Shown here in pieces: positions 1 through 8,961 of a stretch of 17,318 bases of DNA. The position numbers and the translations under genes are program-made. The first letter of the stretch is position 1; each line of letters begins with the position of its first letter. This DNA is from WRKB01 sp031551145. Lineage in GTDB: Bacteria; Desulfobacterota; Desulfovibrionia; Desulfovibrionales; Desulfovibrionaceae. The notes below the pieces were generated by a model. The model was not told the DNA's origin and did not search any database. It saw only the letters and a list, made by a program, of their open reading frames with translations. Location of the stretch: contig JAVBNZ010000033.1 in NCBI GenBank assembly GCA_031551145.1, positions 1 through 17,318 on the forward strand, given 5' to 3'.

Positions 1-35
1 CAATGGGATATACAATCCTCCGTCCGGCGCGTCAA

Positions 36-54
36 GCGCGGAATCTTTCCGCGC
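36..54. other. Stable hairpin upstream of the sigma-54 activator
   Basis: An 8-bp perfect stem (GCGCGGAA at 36-43, TTCCGCGC at 47-54) closes a 3-base loop. It lies upstream of the promoter for the first gene and could be the terminator of a gene left of the window, although no T-run follows it on the + strand. A second small GC hairpin (CCCGC 70-74, GCGGG 77-81) follows. I see no gene in 1-132. Confidence 0.4.
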
Positions 55-132
55 CGTAAATCAACGGCCCCCGCAAGCGGGCTTGCAGGAAAAAATCTTT
101 ATGTATTCCGCTTTTACACGGGTGTCAGCGTA

Positions 133-160
133 TTGACGCCCGCGCCGGCATGCATATACT
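133..160 (+). promoter_or_regulatory. Sigma-70-type promoter of the sigma-54 activator gene
   Basis: TTGACG at 133-138 is a good -35 box and TATACT at 155-160 a good -10 box, with a 16-bp spacer. The expected start of transcription is near 167, 19 bases before the chosen ATG. An in-frame upstream ATG at 150 would lie inside this promoter, so the promoter helps decide the start codon. Position and sequence only; not tested. Confidence 0.6.
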
Positions 161-185
161 GTGTTGCGAACGAGCCGGAGGACCT

Positions 186-1208
<1,023 letters not shown>

Positions 1209-1248
1209 CCACTTAATAGGCGCGTTTTTTGCATTAAATCTCCCATAC

Positions 1249-4119
1249 GTGAACATTTTCTCCCTTTCCGGCGCTGTCCGGATTCTCTGTGCGGCACTGG
1301 CGGTGCTGCTGTGCGCGACTACCGGCTCCCCGGCCGCCTCGCGGCAGCAGACGCTTGCGCCCCAGGGGGCGCCGCGCTCTTCCGCGCCGAGCCTCCCGCA
1401 AACCACCTTCCCGCCTTCGCCGATCCCCGAAGCCCACGCTGCCGCTCCCGAAAGCGCCGCGCCCGAGCACAACGCCCGTATCAGCCCTCAGGGCATACGC
1501 GCCGCCATAAATAAGGACGGCCCCCAGGCCTGGCCCCAGAACCAATGGCTTTCCACCGTTCCCGCGCAACCGGCCCCGCCGGCCGTATCCGGCGGAGGAC
1601 AGGCGAAGGCTCCGGCACAGCCCGTTCCCGCGCCGAACGCCGCCCCGCAGGCACAAATTCCGTCACCGTCCGCGCCTTTCCAAGCGCCGGGGCCGGGCGC
1701 GGGTTCGCTTCCGCCGCCCTCTCCGCCGGGCACAAAAAGCTCACTCCCTCCCCTGCCCGCCCACCTGCTCTCCCCGGCCGGAACGAAATTGCCGCTCCTG
1801 CCGGCGAATGAGGCAACGCCGTCCGCTCAAACCCCGCCCCCGGCGTCACAACAGGCGGCAGACCCGATTCAGGCGCGTCAGGCCGCTCCTCCGCCGCCCG
1901 CCGCGCCCGTGGAAAAAACACCCCTGCCCCCGTTGCCGCCCCTTCCGCAGCCGGCAACGCCGAGCGCACAGAACGCCCCGCCGCGGCCGGCGGGCAACGC
2001 GACCGCTCCGACCTCCGGGCGGGAGGTCACGGGCCGGATCAAGGGCGCGCCCCCCTCGGCCAACGCCACGGCGGCTTCGGAAACCCCGGCTCCGCCCGTG
2101 GTGTATGTGGACGAAAAGGGCAATCCCGTGCCCAAGCCGGCGGATCCCGCCGAACTGATGGCCCAGGCCGAAACGGCCATGTCGCGCAAGGAGTACAAAG
2201 CCGCGCTTGACGCTCTTGAACAGTTGAAAAAACTCCCCATTCCGCGCGATCAGTTGGAGAAGGCGCTCTACCTGATCAGCGACGCGACATGGGAGCTGTA
2301 TAAAGACAAGGGCCTCGAAGGGTATGAGGCCATCATAAGCACGACCAGCGAAGCCCTGAACGTCAACCCGCGTTCGGGCAACGCGCCGGCCGCCCTGCTG
2401 CGCCTGGGCGAGGCAAATCTGCTCGTCGGCAATCTGCGCGAAGCCGAGGCGTATTTCCGCGCCCGCCGCTCGGCCCATCCTCCGGGGCCGGACGTGCCCG
2501 TCAGCTTCCTCAAACTGGGCCTGGCGCTTGAAAAAGCCAAGCTGTACGACAGGGCTGCGGCGATCTTTCGCGATATCGTCCAGAACTTCCAGGAAAGCCC
2601 TGCCGTCAGGTCGGCCTCCGTGCGCCTGGGCGTGGTCCTGGACAAGCTTGGGGAGAAAAAGGAAGCTGCCATCGTTGTCGACTTTGTGGAAAAACGCTGG
2701 CCCCGATATTACCTGGAAGATCCCTCCTTTCTGCTCACCCAGGCCGATCTTGCGCTCTGGGCCGGCAAACTTCAGGAAGCGCTCCAGCAATACTGGCTCT
2801 ATTACAACCTGGAACCGACCAAACCCGGCAACGACAAGGTTCTTCAGGCCATCGGCGACATCTATCTGCGCCAGGGCCGCACGGAACCGGCGCTGGAGGT
2901 TTTTCGGGAGATCATCCGCGCCTACCCGGAAACCGAGGGCGCGAATTACGCCCTGCTGCGCCTTGCGGAAAAGAGTGTCCACGACGATCCGGCGGTGACG
3001 AAAGAGGAAATGGCCGCGGTTTTCGCAAATCCCGGCACGCCCCCGCCCCAGGCGGCCTATGCGCAATTGATGAAGAAAGTTCCCAACGAGCCCGTCGGCA
3101 TTCTTTCGTATCTCAAGCTCGCGCTTTGGCAGTTGTGGAGCAAACAGTACACGGACGCCATACGCTCGGCCGCCGACTATATCGACCTGCACCCCGAGGA
3201 ACCCGGCGCGACCAGGGCGCGGCAGATCATCCTCGAGGCCTTTGACGCCGAGGCGGCCCAGGATATGCGCGAGGAAAACTATGGCCGCATCCTCATTCTC
3301 TGGAACGGCTTTCCCCTGATCCGCGAAAAACACACCCCCTTGAGCGACGACCTGCGCATGGCCCTGGCCAAGGGGCACCTCGAACGCGGCGAGGACGCCG
3401 CCGCCATGGAGTTGCTCTCCTACTTCCTGACCACGCCCAAAAACGCCAAATACGGCGACTACGCCTTCACCTTCTATTTCAACAAATATCTTGCTGCCGA
3501 AGACTGGAACGCTCTCCTCGAACTCGGCAAAACCGTGGCCGCCTGGGACTTTCCGCCCAAGATGCGCGGCGAGCTCGATTACGCCATGGCCCTTTCCGCC
3601 GAAAATCTCGGCATGAGCGGCAGAGCCCTGGCCCTGTGGCAGAAGCTCGCGCCCAGGAACGACATCCCCCTGTACGAAAAGGCCTACGCCACCTATTTCC
3701 TCGCCAAGGACGCCGAGCGCCGCAAGGACATCAAGGACGCCTACGCCTACAGCAAGGCCACCCTCGACCTGTTCACCCGGCTCGAGAACGAAGGCTGGAA
3801 GGGCAACGACCCCGAACGCGTCAAAGAGGTCATCGCCTCGCTCATGGACATCTGCGAGGTCAGCAACCGCATTCCCGAAGCCCTGGAATGGCTGGAGCGA
3901 CACAACGCATACGTGCCCGAAGGTTCGCCGGAATTCGCCGGCCTGCGCTTCCGCGAAGCCCGCCTGTACCGCAAGCTGGGCGACAACGCCAAATCCCGCG
4001 CCCTGCTCGAACAGATCGTGCGGGCCGAGCCGGATTCCCCCTTCGGCAAGGCGGCCGAAGCCGAGCTGCGCACTTTCGAAGTCTCCCGCGACCTGGACAG
4101 GTTCGCGCCGGGAAAATAG
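1249..4119 (+). CDS. Exported proline-rich TPR protein, 956 residues
   Basis: The protein begins with a signal peptide: MNIFSLSGAVR, then a hydrophobic stretch to about residue 30 with an Ala-Ala-Ser cleavage region, so it should reach the periplasm or envelope. Residues about 33-283 are a low-complexity linker dominated by Pro, Ala and Gln. From about residue 301 to the end the sequence is helical with repeated TPR signatures (paired Ala/Gly/Tyr/Leu positions), enough for well over ten repeats. TPR arrays scaffold protein complexes, and a long Pro-rich arm before one suggests an envelope-spanning or cell-wall-reaching scaffold; the partner is unknown. The start is GTG at 1249 with no clear Shine-Dalgarno sequence, chosen because it gives the signal peptide and no good alternative exists. 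It may be co-transcribed with the sigma-54 activator. A long open frame on the opposite strand is a composition artefact. Confidence 0.85.
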   Translation: MNIFSLSGAVRILCAALAVLLCATTGSPAASRQQTLAPQGAPRSSAPSLPQTTFPPSPIPEAHAAAPESAAPEHNARISPQGIRAAINKDGPQAWPQNQWLSTVPAQPAPPAVSGGGQAKAPAQPVPAPNAAPQAQIPSPSAPFQAPGPGAGSLPPPSPPGTKSSLPPLPAHLLSPAGTKLPLLPANEATPSAQTPPPASQQAADPIQARQAAPPPPAAPVEKTPLPPLPPLPQPATPSAQNAPPRPAGNATAPTSGREVTGRIKGAPPSANATAASETPAPPVVYVDEKGNPVPKPADPAELMAQAETAMSRKEYKAALDALEQLKKLPIPRDQLEKALYLISDATWELYKDKGLEGYEAIISTTSEALNVNPRSGNAPAALLRLGEANLLVGNLREAEAYFRARRSAHPPGPDVPVSFLKLGLALEKAKLYDRAAAIFRDIVQNFQESPAVRSASVRLGVVLDKLGEKKEAAIVVDFVEKRWPRYYLEDPSFLLTQADLALWAGKLQEALQQYWLYYNLEPTKPGNDKVLQAIGDIYLRQGRTEPALEVFREIIRAYPETEGANYALLRLAEKSVHDDPAVTKEEMAAVFANPGTPPPQAAYAQLMKKVPNEPVGILSYLKLALWQLWSKQYTDAIRSAADYIDLHPEEPGATRARQIILEAFDAEAAQDMREENYGRILILWNGFPLIREKHTPLSDDLRMALAKGHLERGEDAAAMELLSYFLTTPKNAKYGDYAFTFYFNKYLAAEDWNALLELGKTVAAWDFPPKMRGELDYAMALSAENLGMSGRALALWQKLAPRNDIPLYEKAYATYFLAKDAERRKDIKDAYAYSKATLDLFTRLENEGWKGNDPERVKEVIASLMDICEVSNRIPEALEWLERHNAYVPEGSPEFAGLRFREARLYRKLGDNAKSRALLEQIVRAEPDSPFGKAAEAELRTFEVSRDLDRFAPGK

Positions 4120-4210
4120 GTTCGGCCATTGCGCCCCACGTCCCGCTGTGGCACAACGCACCGATGCGGACACACGTTTTTCCCATCCCCGCTCCTCACC
4201 CTTAGGCGCC

Positions 4211-4987
4211 ATGCATCTCCTGCTGCTCAAACTTTCTCTGACGCCGCTGTTCATCAGCGCGGCCACGCTGATCGGCCGGCGCTGGGGGCCGGTTATCGGC
4301 GGCTGGTTCACGGGCCTGCCGCTCACTTCGGGCCCCATTTCCCTTTTTCTGGCCCTGGAGCAGGGGCGGGATTTCGCTGCCGACGCCGCGCGGAGCAGCC
4401 TGCTCGGCCTCGTCCCTCTGGCGGCGTTCTGCACCGGCTACAGCCTGGGCGCAAAAGGGAAAAATCCGTTGCGCGCCACCCTGATTGCCCTGGCGGCCTA
4501 TTTCACGGCCTTGGGCTGCCTTTCGCCGGCGAATCTTTCCCTGCTCCCCGCCATGATCGCCGGGCTGCTCGCCCTGTGGATCGCGCTGAAGCTGATAGGC
4601 TCCCCCAGGCCCGATCCCGTGAACCGCGCGCCGGAGCGCCGCGATCTGCCCCTGCGTGTGGGCACCTCTCTGGCTCTTGTGCTGGGCATTACCGGTCTGG
4701 CCTCCCTCCTCGGTCCCAAATGGAGCGGCATGCTCGCGCTCTTTCCCGCCTTCACCTGGCTGCTGGCGCTGTTCGCCCAGACATACGCGGGTTCTACGGC
4801 CGCGCGGCAGTTGATGCACGGGGTTGTTGCCTCCTCCTTCGGCTCCATTGTCTTTTTTTCCCTGATCGCATTCGCCGTGCGGAGCGAAATATCCCTGACG
4901 GCGCTTTATCTCTGCGCTCTGGGCCTCACGCTCGTCGTGAACGGCCTTGTGCTGACCGCGCTTGTTCACGAGCAGCGCAGGCGTTAA
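4211..4987 (+). CDS. Polytopic inner-membrane protein of unknown function
   Basis: A 258-residue hydrophobic protein with about seven or eight predicted membrane spans, separated by short basic loops (GRR near residue 23, a polar loop with PRPDPVNRAPERR near 135-147, and a RRR C-terminus). A conserved-looking N-terminal motif GGWFTGLPLTSGP lies between the first two spans. I recognise similar proteins annotated only as hypothetical membrane proteins and cannot assign a substrate. The ATG at 4211 is preferred over an upstream in-frame GTG at 4148 because the protein then begins directly with a membrane span, although the ribosome site (TAGG) is weak. It lies 91 bases after the TPR gene and 174 bases before the flavin oxidoreductase on the same strand; no shared function is evident. 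Confidence 0.75.
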   Translation: MHLLLLKLSLTPLFISAATLIGRRWGPVIGGWFTGLPLTSGPISLFLALEQGRDFAADAARSSLLGLVPLAAFCTGYSLGAKGKNPLRATLIALAAYFTALGCLSPANLSLLPAMIAGLLALWIALKLIGSPRPDPVNRAPERRDLPLRVGTSLALVLGITGLASLLGPKWSGMLALFPAFTWLLALFAQTYAGSTAARQLMHGVVASSFGSIVFFSLIAFAVRSEISLTALYLCALGLTLVVNGLVLTALVHEQRRR

Positions 4988-5161
4988 GGTGTGATCCAGG
5001 ACATGCTCGCACTCCAGGAATTTTCGTTATCTGCCGCGAAGGATGAGCTTTTTATGGAGGGAGTGTACTCTTATCGTACTCGACCGGAATAAAAAACTTT
5101 CATCCGACAAAGGCAGGAACGAAAAGACCGGAGTGTGAACAGGCCCTGAAGGAGCACACAC

Positions 5162-6256
5162 ATGAACATCCTCTTTTCGCCGACCAATATCGGCAATCTG
5201 GCCCTGGCCAACCGCATCGTCATTCCTCCCATGTGCCAGTATTCCGCCGAGGACGGCAAAGCAACGGACTGGCACTTCATCCATTACGGACATTTCTCCC
5301 TTTCCGGCGCGGGCCTGATGATCGTCGAGGCCACGGCCGTGGAGCCGCAGGGCCGCATTACCTACGGCGATCTCGGCCTGTGGTCGGATGCATGCGAAAG
5401 CGCCCTGGCCCGCGCGCTCAAGGCCGCGCGCGCCTATTCCTCCATGCCCGTGGGCATTCAGCTTGCCCATGCCGGGCGCAAAGCCTCGACCGAGGTTCCC
5501 TGGAAGGGCGGCGCGCACATCCCGCCGGATAAAGAGCACGGCTGGCGCACGGAAGCGCCTTCGGCCATCGGCTGGAACGAGGACGACGTAACGCCGCTGG
5601 CCCTGGACGAAACGGGCCTGGCCCGCGTTCGCTCCGCTTTCGCGGCGGCGGCCGCGCGGGCCGTGCGTCTGGGTTTTGATCTCATCGAAGTGCACGGGGC
5701 GCACGGCTATCTGCTGCATCAGTTTCTTTCGCCCCTTTCCAACGCCCGCCTCGACGCGTACGGCGGCCCGCTTGAAAACCGGCTGCGCTTCCCCCTGGAA
5801 GTGTTCGAGGCCGTGCGCGCCGTTGTTCCCAAGGAAATACCCGTAACCATGCGCATTTCCGCGCAGGACTGGATAGAAGGCGGCTGGAGCGTGGAAGAAA
5901 GCGTTGTGCTGGGCCTGGAACTCAAGCGCCGGGGCTGCGCCTGCATCCACGTGTCCAGCGGCGGGCTCGCGCCGCAGCAGCGGATTGACCTGGGGCCGAG
6001 CTACCAATGCGCCTGCGCGGCCCGCATCAGACAGACCGTGGGCCTGCCCGTGATCGCCGTGGGCCTGATCACCGATCCCCTCCAGGCCGAAACCCTGCTG
6101 GTAACCGGCTGCGCGGACATGATCGCCGTGGGCCGGGGCATGCTGTACAATCCGCGCTGGCCCTGGCACGCGGCCGCCGCACTGCGCGGCAAGGCGGCCG
6201 CGCCGCCCCAGTATTACCGCAGCCTGCCCCACGGCGTAAAAGATATCTTTTTATAG
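5162..6256 (+). CDS. NADH:flavin oxidoreductase, old yellow enzyme family (YqjM/NamA-like)
   Basis: A 364-residue single-domain FMN TIM-barrel enzyme expected to reduce activated C=C bonds (enones, enals, possibly nitro compounds) with NAD(P)H in the cytoplasm. It belongs to the YqjM-like subgroup: PPMCQYS near the N-terminus puts the flavin-modulating cysteine at C25, the substrate-anion pair is H178 and H181 in VHGAHGYLLHQFLSP, and the FMN phosphate-binding end is VGRG near the C-terminus. Length matches the roughly 340-residue family. AAGGAG at 5149-5154 lies 7 bases before the ATG. The 174-base upstream gap should hold its promoter; a TACTC direct repeat sits near 5070-5085, but no clear promoter boxes were found. 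The physiological substrate cannot be read from sequence. Confidence 0.93.
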   Translation: MNILFSPTNIGNLALANRIVIPPMCQYSAEDGKATDWHFIHYGHFSLSGAGLMIVEATAVEPQGRITYGDLGLWSDACESALARALKAARAYSSMPVGIQLAHAGRKASTEVPWKGGAHIPPDKEHGWRTEAPSAIGWNEDDVTPLALDETGLARVRSAFAAAAARAVRLGFDLIEVHGAHGYLLHQFLSPLSNARLDAYGGPLENRLRFPLEVFEAVRAVVPKEIPVTMRISAQDWIEGGWSVEESVVLGLELKRRGCACIHVSSGGLAPQQRIDLGPSYQCACAARIRQTVGLPVIAVGLITDPLQAETLLVTGCADMIAVGRGMLYNPRWPWHAAAALRGKAAAPPQYYRSLPHGVKDIFL

Positions 6257-6260
6257 CATG

Positions 6261-6300
6261 TCGGGGGAGGGGCGCTTTTGAAAAAGCGCCCCTCCCCCGA
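6261..6300. repeat. Perfect 19-bp inverted repeat, REP-like or terminator hairpin
   Basis: TCGGGGGAGGGGCGCTTTT (6261-6279) is matched exactly by its reverse complement at 6282-6300, with only two bases between the arms. It follows the oxidoreductase stop codon by four bases. The hairpin would stop or stabilise transcript 3' ends, but instead of a T-run it is followed by an extended C-rich tract (to about 6310). I recall very similar hairpin-plus-C-tract intergenic elements in Desulfovibrio genomes, so it may be a dispersed repeat doing terminator duty. Confidence 0.75.
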
Positions 6301-6407
6301 ACCCCTACCCCGCAAAACTTTTCAACGGCGTAGACACGTTGTGCGTGAATAACACGCCCGGCGCATCAAAAGAGTTCGGGAGCCGCATGCGGAGAGAGGA
6401 GCGTACC

Positions 6408-7694
6408 ATGGATCTGATCATCAGAAACGCAAAGTTGCGCGATGCCGCCGGCAGGCGCGACATAGGCGTGGCCGGCGGACGCATCGCGCGCATCGCCCCG
6501 CGCATCAAGGAGCGCGCCACGGAGGAAATCGACGCCGGCGGCAGGCTGGTGACGCCTCCCTTCTGCGATCCCCATCTGCATCTTGACGCAGTGCTCAGCG
6601 CGGGCGATCCCCGCTGGAACGCGTCCGGCACTCTGTTGGAAGGCATAGCCGTCTGGGGCGAGCGCAAACGGCATCTGACCAAAGCCGCTCTGGTGAAAAA
6701 CGCCCGCGAGGCCGTGCTGTGGGAATTCGCGCACGGCGTGCAGCACATCCGCACCCACGCCGATACCACCGACCCCGGGCTCCTCACGCTCGAAGCCCTG
6801 CTGGAAGTCAAAGACGCGATGCGCGAACTGGTGGACATCCAAATCGTGGCCTTCCCCCAGGACGGCGTGTTCACCGACCCTTCCGGCAAGGCCAAGGAAC
6901 TTCTTGAACGCGCCATGGACATGGGCGCGGACGTGGTCGGCGGCATCCCGCACAACGAACTCACGCGCGAGGACGGCGTGCGGGCCGTGGAATACGCCTT
7001 TGAACTGGCCGAAAAGCACGGTGCCCTCATCGACATCCACTGCGACGAAACCAGCGACGAGCAGTCCCGCTTTGTCGAGGTGATTCTCAAATGCGCCCTG
7101 GAACGGGGCACGGGGGCCAAGGCCACGGCCAGCCACACCACGGCCATGCACAACTACAACAACGACTACGCCCTCAAGCTCATCGGCATTGCGGCGCGCG
7201 CGGGCGTCAACTTCATCACGAACCCCTTCGACAATGCCGTGCTGCAGAACCGCACCGACGGCTATCCCCGCCGGCGCGGACACACCAGAGTGGACGAATT
7301 GGACGCGGCCGGGGTCAACGTGTCCATCGGGCACGATTCGATCATGGATCCCTGGTATCCGATGGGCAGCGGCTCCATGCTCCAGGCCGCGAACCTGCTC
7401 ATGCACACGGCCCATATGAGCGGACGCGGACAGATTCCCCGCCTTTTCAACATGATCAGCTCCAACTCGGCCCGCACCCTGCAGATCGAGGAACGCTACG
7501 GCATCGAGGAAGGCAAGCCCGCCGACCTGCTCGTTCTCGACGCCGAAGACGAGTTCGAGGCCATACGCCTCATGCCCGTCTGCCTCTACGTCATACGGCG
7601 CGGCACGATCGCCCTCACCGGGAGGCCGGCCGAACGCCGCCTCGCCCATGCCGGCTTCGAGCGGAATATTGATTTCAAGCTTGGGAAGAAGTGA
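6408..7694 (+). CDS. codA: Cytosine deaminase
   Basis: A 428-residue amidohydrolase that converts cytosine to uracil plus ammonia in pyrimidine salvage. Similarity to E. coli CodA runs the whole length. Metal ligands are visible: H56 and H58 in CDPHLHLD, H211 in DIHCDE, and D310 in IGHDS; E214 is the catalytic glutamate, H243 (ASHTTAMH) the next catalytic histidine, and Q151 in VAFPQDG the base-recognition glutamine. Start at 6408 has AGGAG at 6397-6401; an upstream in-frame start at 6339 adds 23 residues without family support. No cytosine permease (codB) is in the window, unlike the E. coli codBA operon. The gene ends head-on against the ribosomal operon. Melamine- or isoguanine-type relatives are possible, but the residues fit cytosine. 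Confidence 0.93.
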   Translation: MDLIIRNAKLRDAAGRRDIGVAGGRIARIAPRIKERATEEIDAGGRLVTPPFCDPHLHLDAVLSAGDPRWNASGTLLEGIAVWGERKRHLTKAALVKNAREAVLWEFAHGVQHIRTHADTTDPGLLTLEALLEVKDAMRELVDIQIVAFPQDGVFTDPSGKAKELLERAMDMGADVVGGIPHNELTREDGVRAVEYAFELAEKHGALIDIHCDETSDEQSRFVEVILKCALERGTGAKATASHTTAMHNYNNDYALKLIGIAARAGVNFITNPFDNAVLQNRTDGYPRRRGHTRVDELDAAGVNVSIGHDSIMDPWYPMGSGSMLQAANLLMHTAHMSGRGQIPRLFNMISSNSARTLQIEERYGIEEGKPADLLVLDAEDEFEAIRLMPVCLYVIRRGTIALTGRPAERRLAHAGFERNIDFKLGKK

Positions 7695-7777
7695 AGCGCC
7701 GTTCCGGCAGCGTGAAAGCCGGGATCGCGCAGCCGCCCGAAGAGCAGCTGCCGCCTGCATCAACAAAAAGAAGCGAC

Positions 7778-7811
7778 GCAAAAGGCCGCCCCGAGAGGAG
7801 CGGCCTTTTGC
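7778..7811. terminator. Hairpin terminator between codA and rplL (mainly for the ribosomal operon)
   Basis: A 12-bp perfect stem (GCAAAAGGCCGC at 7778-7789 and its complement at 7800-7811) with a 10-base loop. Read on the - strand it follows the rplL stop by 21 bases and carries TTTT in its 3' arm. It also sits downstream of codA on the + strand, so it may work in both directions. The transcript ending here would exclude rpoBC. Confidence 0.75.
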
Positions 7812-7832
7812 AAAGCATATAAAAAACCAAGC

Positions 7833-8213
7833 TTACTTGATTTCGACAACAGCGCCCGCTTCGGTGAGCTGCTTCTTGGCGTCTTCGGCTTCGTCCTTGG
7901 ACACGCCTTCCTTGATGGTGGAAGGGGTGGTGTCGACCTTGTCCTTGGCTTCCTTGAGGCCGAGGCTGGTCAGGGCGCGCACGACCTTGATGACGCCGAT
8001 CTTGTTCGCGCCGGTTTCCTTGAGGATGACGTCGAACTCGGTCTTTTCTTCTTCTTCGACGACGGCGGCGGCCGGGGCGGCCATCATGACGGCGGCGGCC
8101 GGGGCGGCGGCGGAAACGCCGAACTTTTCTTCAAGTTCCTTGATGAATTCGGAAAGTTCCAGCACGGTCATGCCGGCGATGAATTCAACAACCTGTTCTT
8201 TGGTTACAGCCAT
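7833..8213 (-). CDS. rplL: 50S ribosomal protein L7/L12
   Basis: A 126-residue stalk protein that recruits GTPase translation factors to the ribosome. The N-terminal dimer domain, a flexible Ala-rich hinge (about 34-52) and the conserved C-terminal domain (TEFDVIL, KIGVIKVVR, GLKEAKDKVD) are all complete. GGAAGGAG lies 8 bases before the ATG. It is the last gene of the - strand operon, 54 bases after rplJ. In most bacteria rpoB follows directly; here a hairpin and the convergent codA follow. Confidence 0.98.
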   Translation of the reverse strand: MAVTKEQVVEFIAGMTVLELSEFIKELEEKFGVSAAAPAAAVMMAAPAAAVVEEEEKTEFDVILKETGANKIGVIKVVRALTSLGLKEAKDKVDTTPSTIKEGVSKDEAEDAKKQLTEAGAVVEIK

Positions 8214-8267
8214 GGTTTTGCTCCTTCCAGGACAATCTTTGGTTCGAGTTGGGGACTTTTGCGCCGA

Positions 8268-8792
8268 CTAGGCGGCGGAGGCCTTTTTTTCCTCAAGCGC
8301 TTTCAGCACATTGAGCAGGCCGCGCGGAATATTCGCCAAAAGCGAGACAAAGCCGGTGGGCACGGCGTTCATGGTGCCGAGAACCTGGGCAAGCAGCACC
8401 TCGCGGCTCGGGAGCCTGGCGAGGTCTTCCACCTGAGAGGCGGAAAGAGCCTTGCCCTGCAGGCTTCCATGCCGCACGGCGAAAATCTTGCTGGTCTTGG
8501 CGAACTCACTGACCGCCTTGGCCACCGAAACCGGGTCGTCAAACCCCAGGGCAACGGCGCAGTTCTCCTTGAACTTGTCCTTGATGGAGTCGTGCGCGCT
8601 GTCGGTGAAAGCAATACGCGCCAGGGTGTTTTTCACGACAAGATATTTGCCGCCCGCTTCACGCAGTTTCCCCCTGAGACGCGTCAGCTCTTCCACCGAC
8701 ATACCCTTGAAGTCCGTCACCACCGCGATCGAAGCGGAAACGGCCTCGGCGCGTATCTCTTCGATAAGGGTGGACTTTTCTGACCTGTTCAC
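8268..8792 (-). CDS. rplJ: 50S ribosomal protein L10
   Basis: A 174-residue protein that forms the base of the L7/L12 stalk on 23S rRNA and binds its own leader RNA. The start is the GTG at 8792 (reads MNRSEKSTLIEEI); GAGGAG on the - strand at 8804-8799 lies 6 bases upstream. A longer frame starting at 8876 would translate part of the leader RNA and is rejected. The conserved core (AVVTDFKGMSVEE, LRGKLREAGGKYLVVKNTL) and the C-terminal L12-binding helix ending KALEEKKASAA are present. Confidence 0.97.
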   Translation of the reverse strand: MNRSEKSTLIEEIRAEAVSASIAVVTDFKGMSVEELTRLRGKLREAGGKYLVVKNTLARIAFTDSAHDSIKDKFKENCAVALGFDDPVSVAKAVSEFAKTSKIFAVRHGSLQGKALSASQVEDLARLPSREVLLAQVLGTMNAVPTGFVSLLANIPRGLLNVLKALEEKKASAA

Positions 8793-8819
8793 GTGATTCT
8801 CCTCACGTTTCGGGTTGCC

Positions 8820-8905
8820 GGATGGAAAGCCGAGCCAAAGATTGTGTCTGGGCGGGAAATTAAGGTTTTTGACCACCCGCCGTCTTCGACTCGAATTTCT
8901 TCTCT
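8820..8905 (-). ncRNA. L10 leader (autoregulatory mRNA structure for rplJL)
   Basis: The 169-base gap between rplA and rplJ holds a structure matching the L10 leader family: on the - strand, GTCGAAGAC (8890-8882) leads into GGCGGG (8881-8876), which pairs with CCCGCC (8856-8851), followed by CAGAC; these flanks resemble the kink-turn strands that bind L10-(L12)4. The family lets excess L10 repress rplJL translation. Core bounds 8844-8890 are firm; the outer limits are estimated. Recognition is by pattern, not covariance search. Confidence 0.7.
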
Positions 8906-8961
8906 ACCTCTGCCGATATATGACTCCCGTTACCGGGATAATCATCGTAAGACCCTACGCG

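Noticed and set aside
150..185. Upstream ATG start for the sigma-54 activator
   Set aside because: It would begin upstream of the -10 box at 155-160 and lacks a ribosome site; the ATG at 186 has both.
4120..4210. A sigma-54 promoter (TGGCAC near 4147) before the membrane-protein gene
   Set aside because: The TGGCAC is not followed by GC at the required spacing for a -12 element.
1846..4434. 862-codon open frame on the - strand opposite the TPR gene
   Set aside because: It is a shadow of GC-rich third positions in the TPR gene; its translation is low in family features, Gly/Arg/Phe-biased and lacks domains, while the + strand has a signal peptide and TPRs.
6366..7781. 471-codon - strand open frame opposite codA
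   Set aside because: Antisense shadow of a clear CodA.
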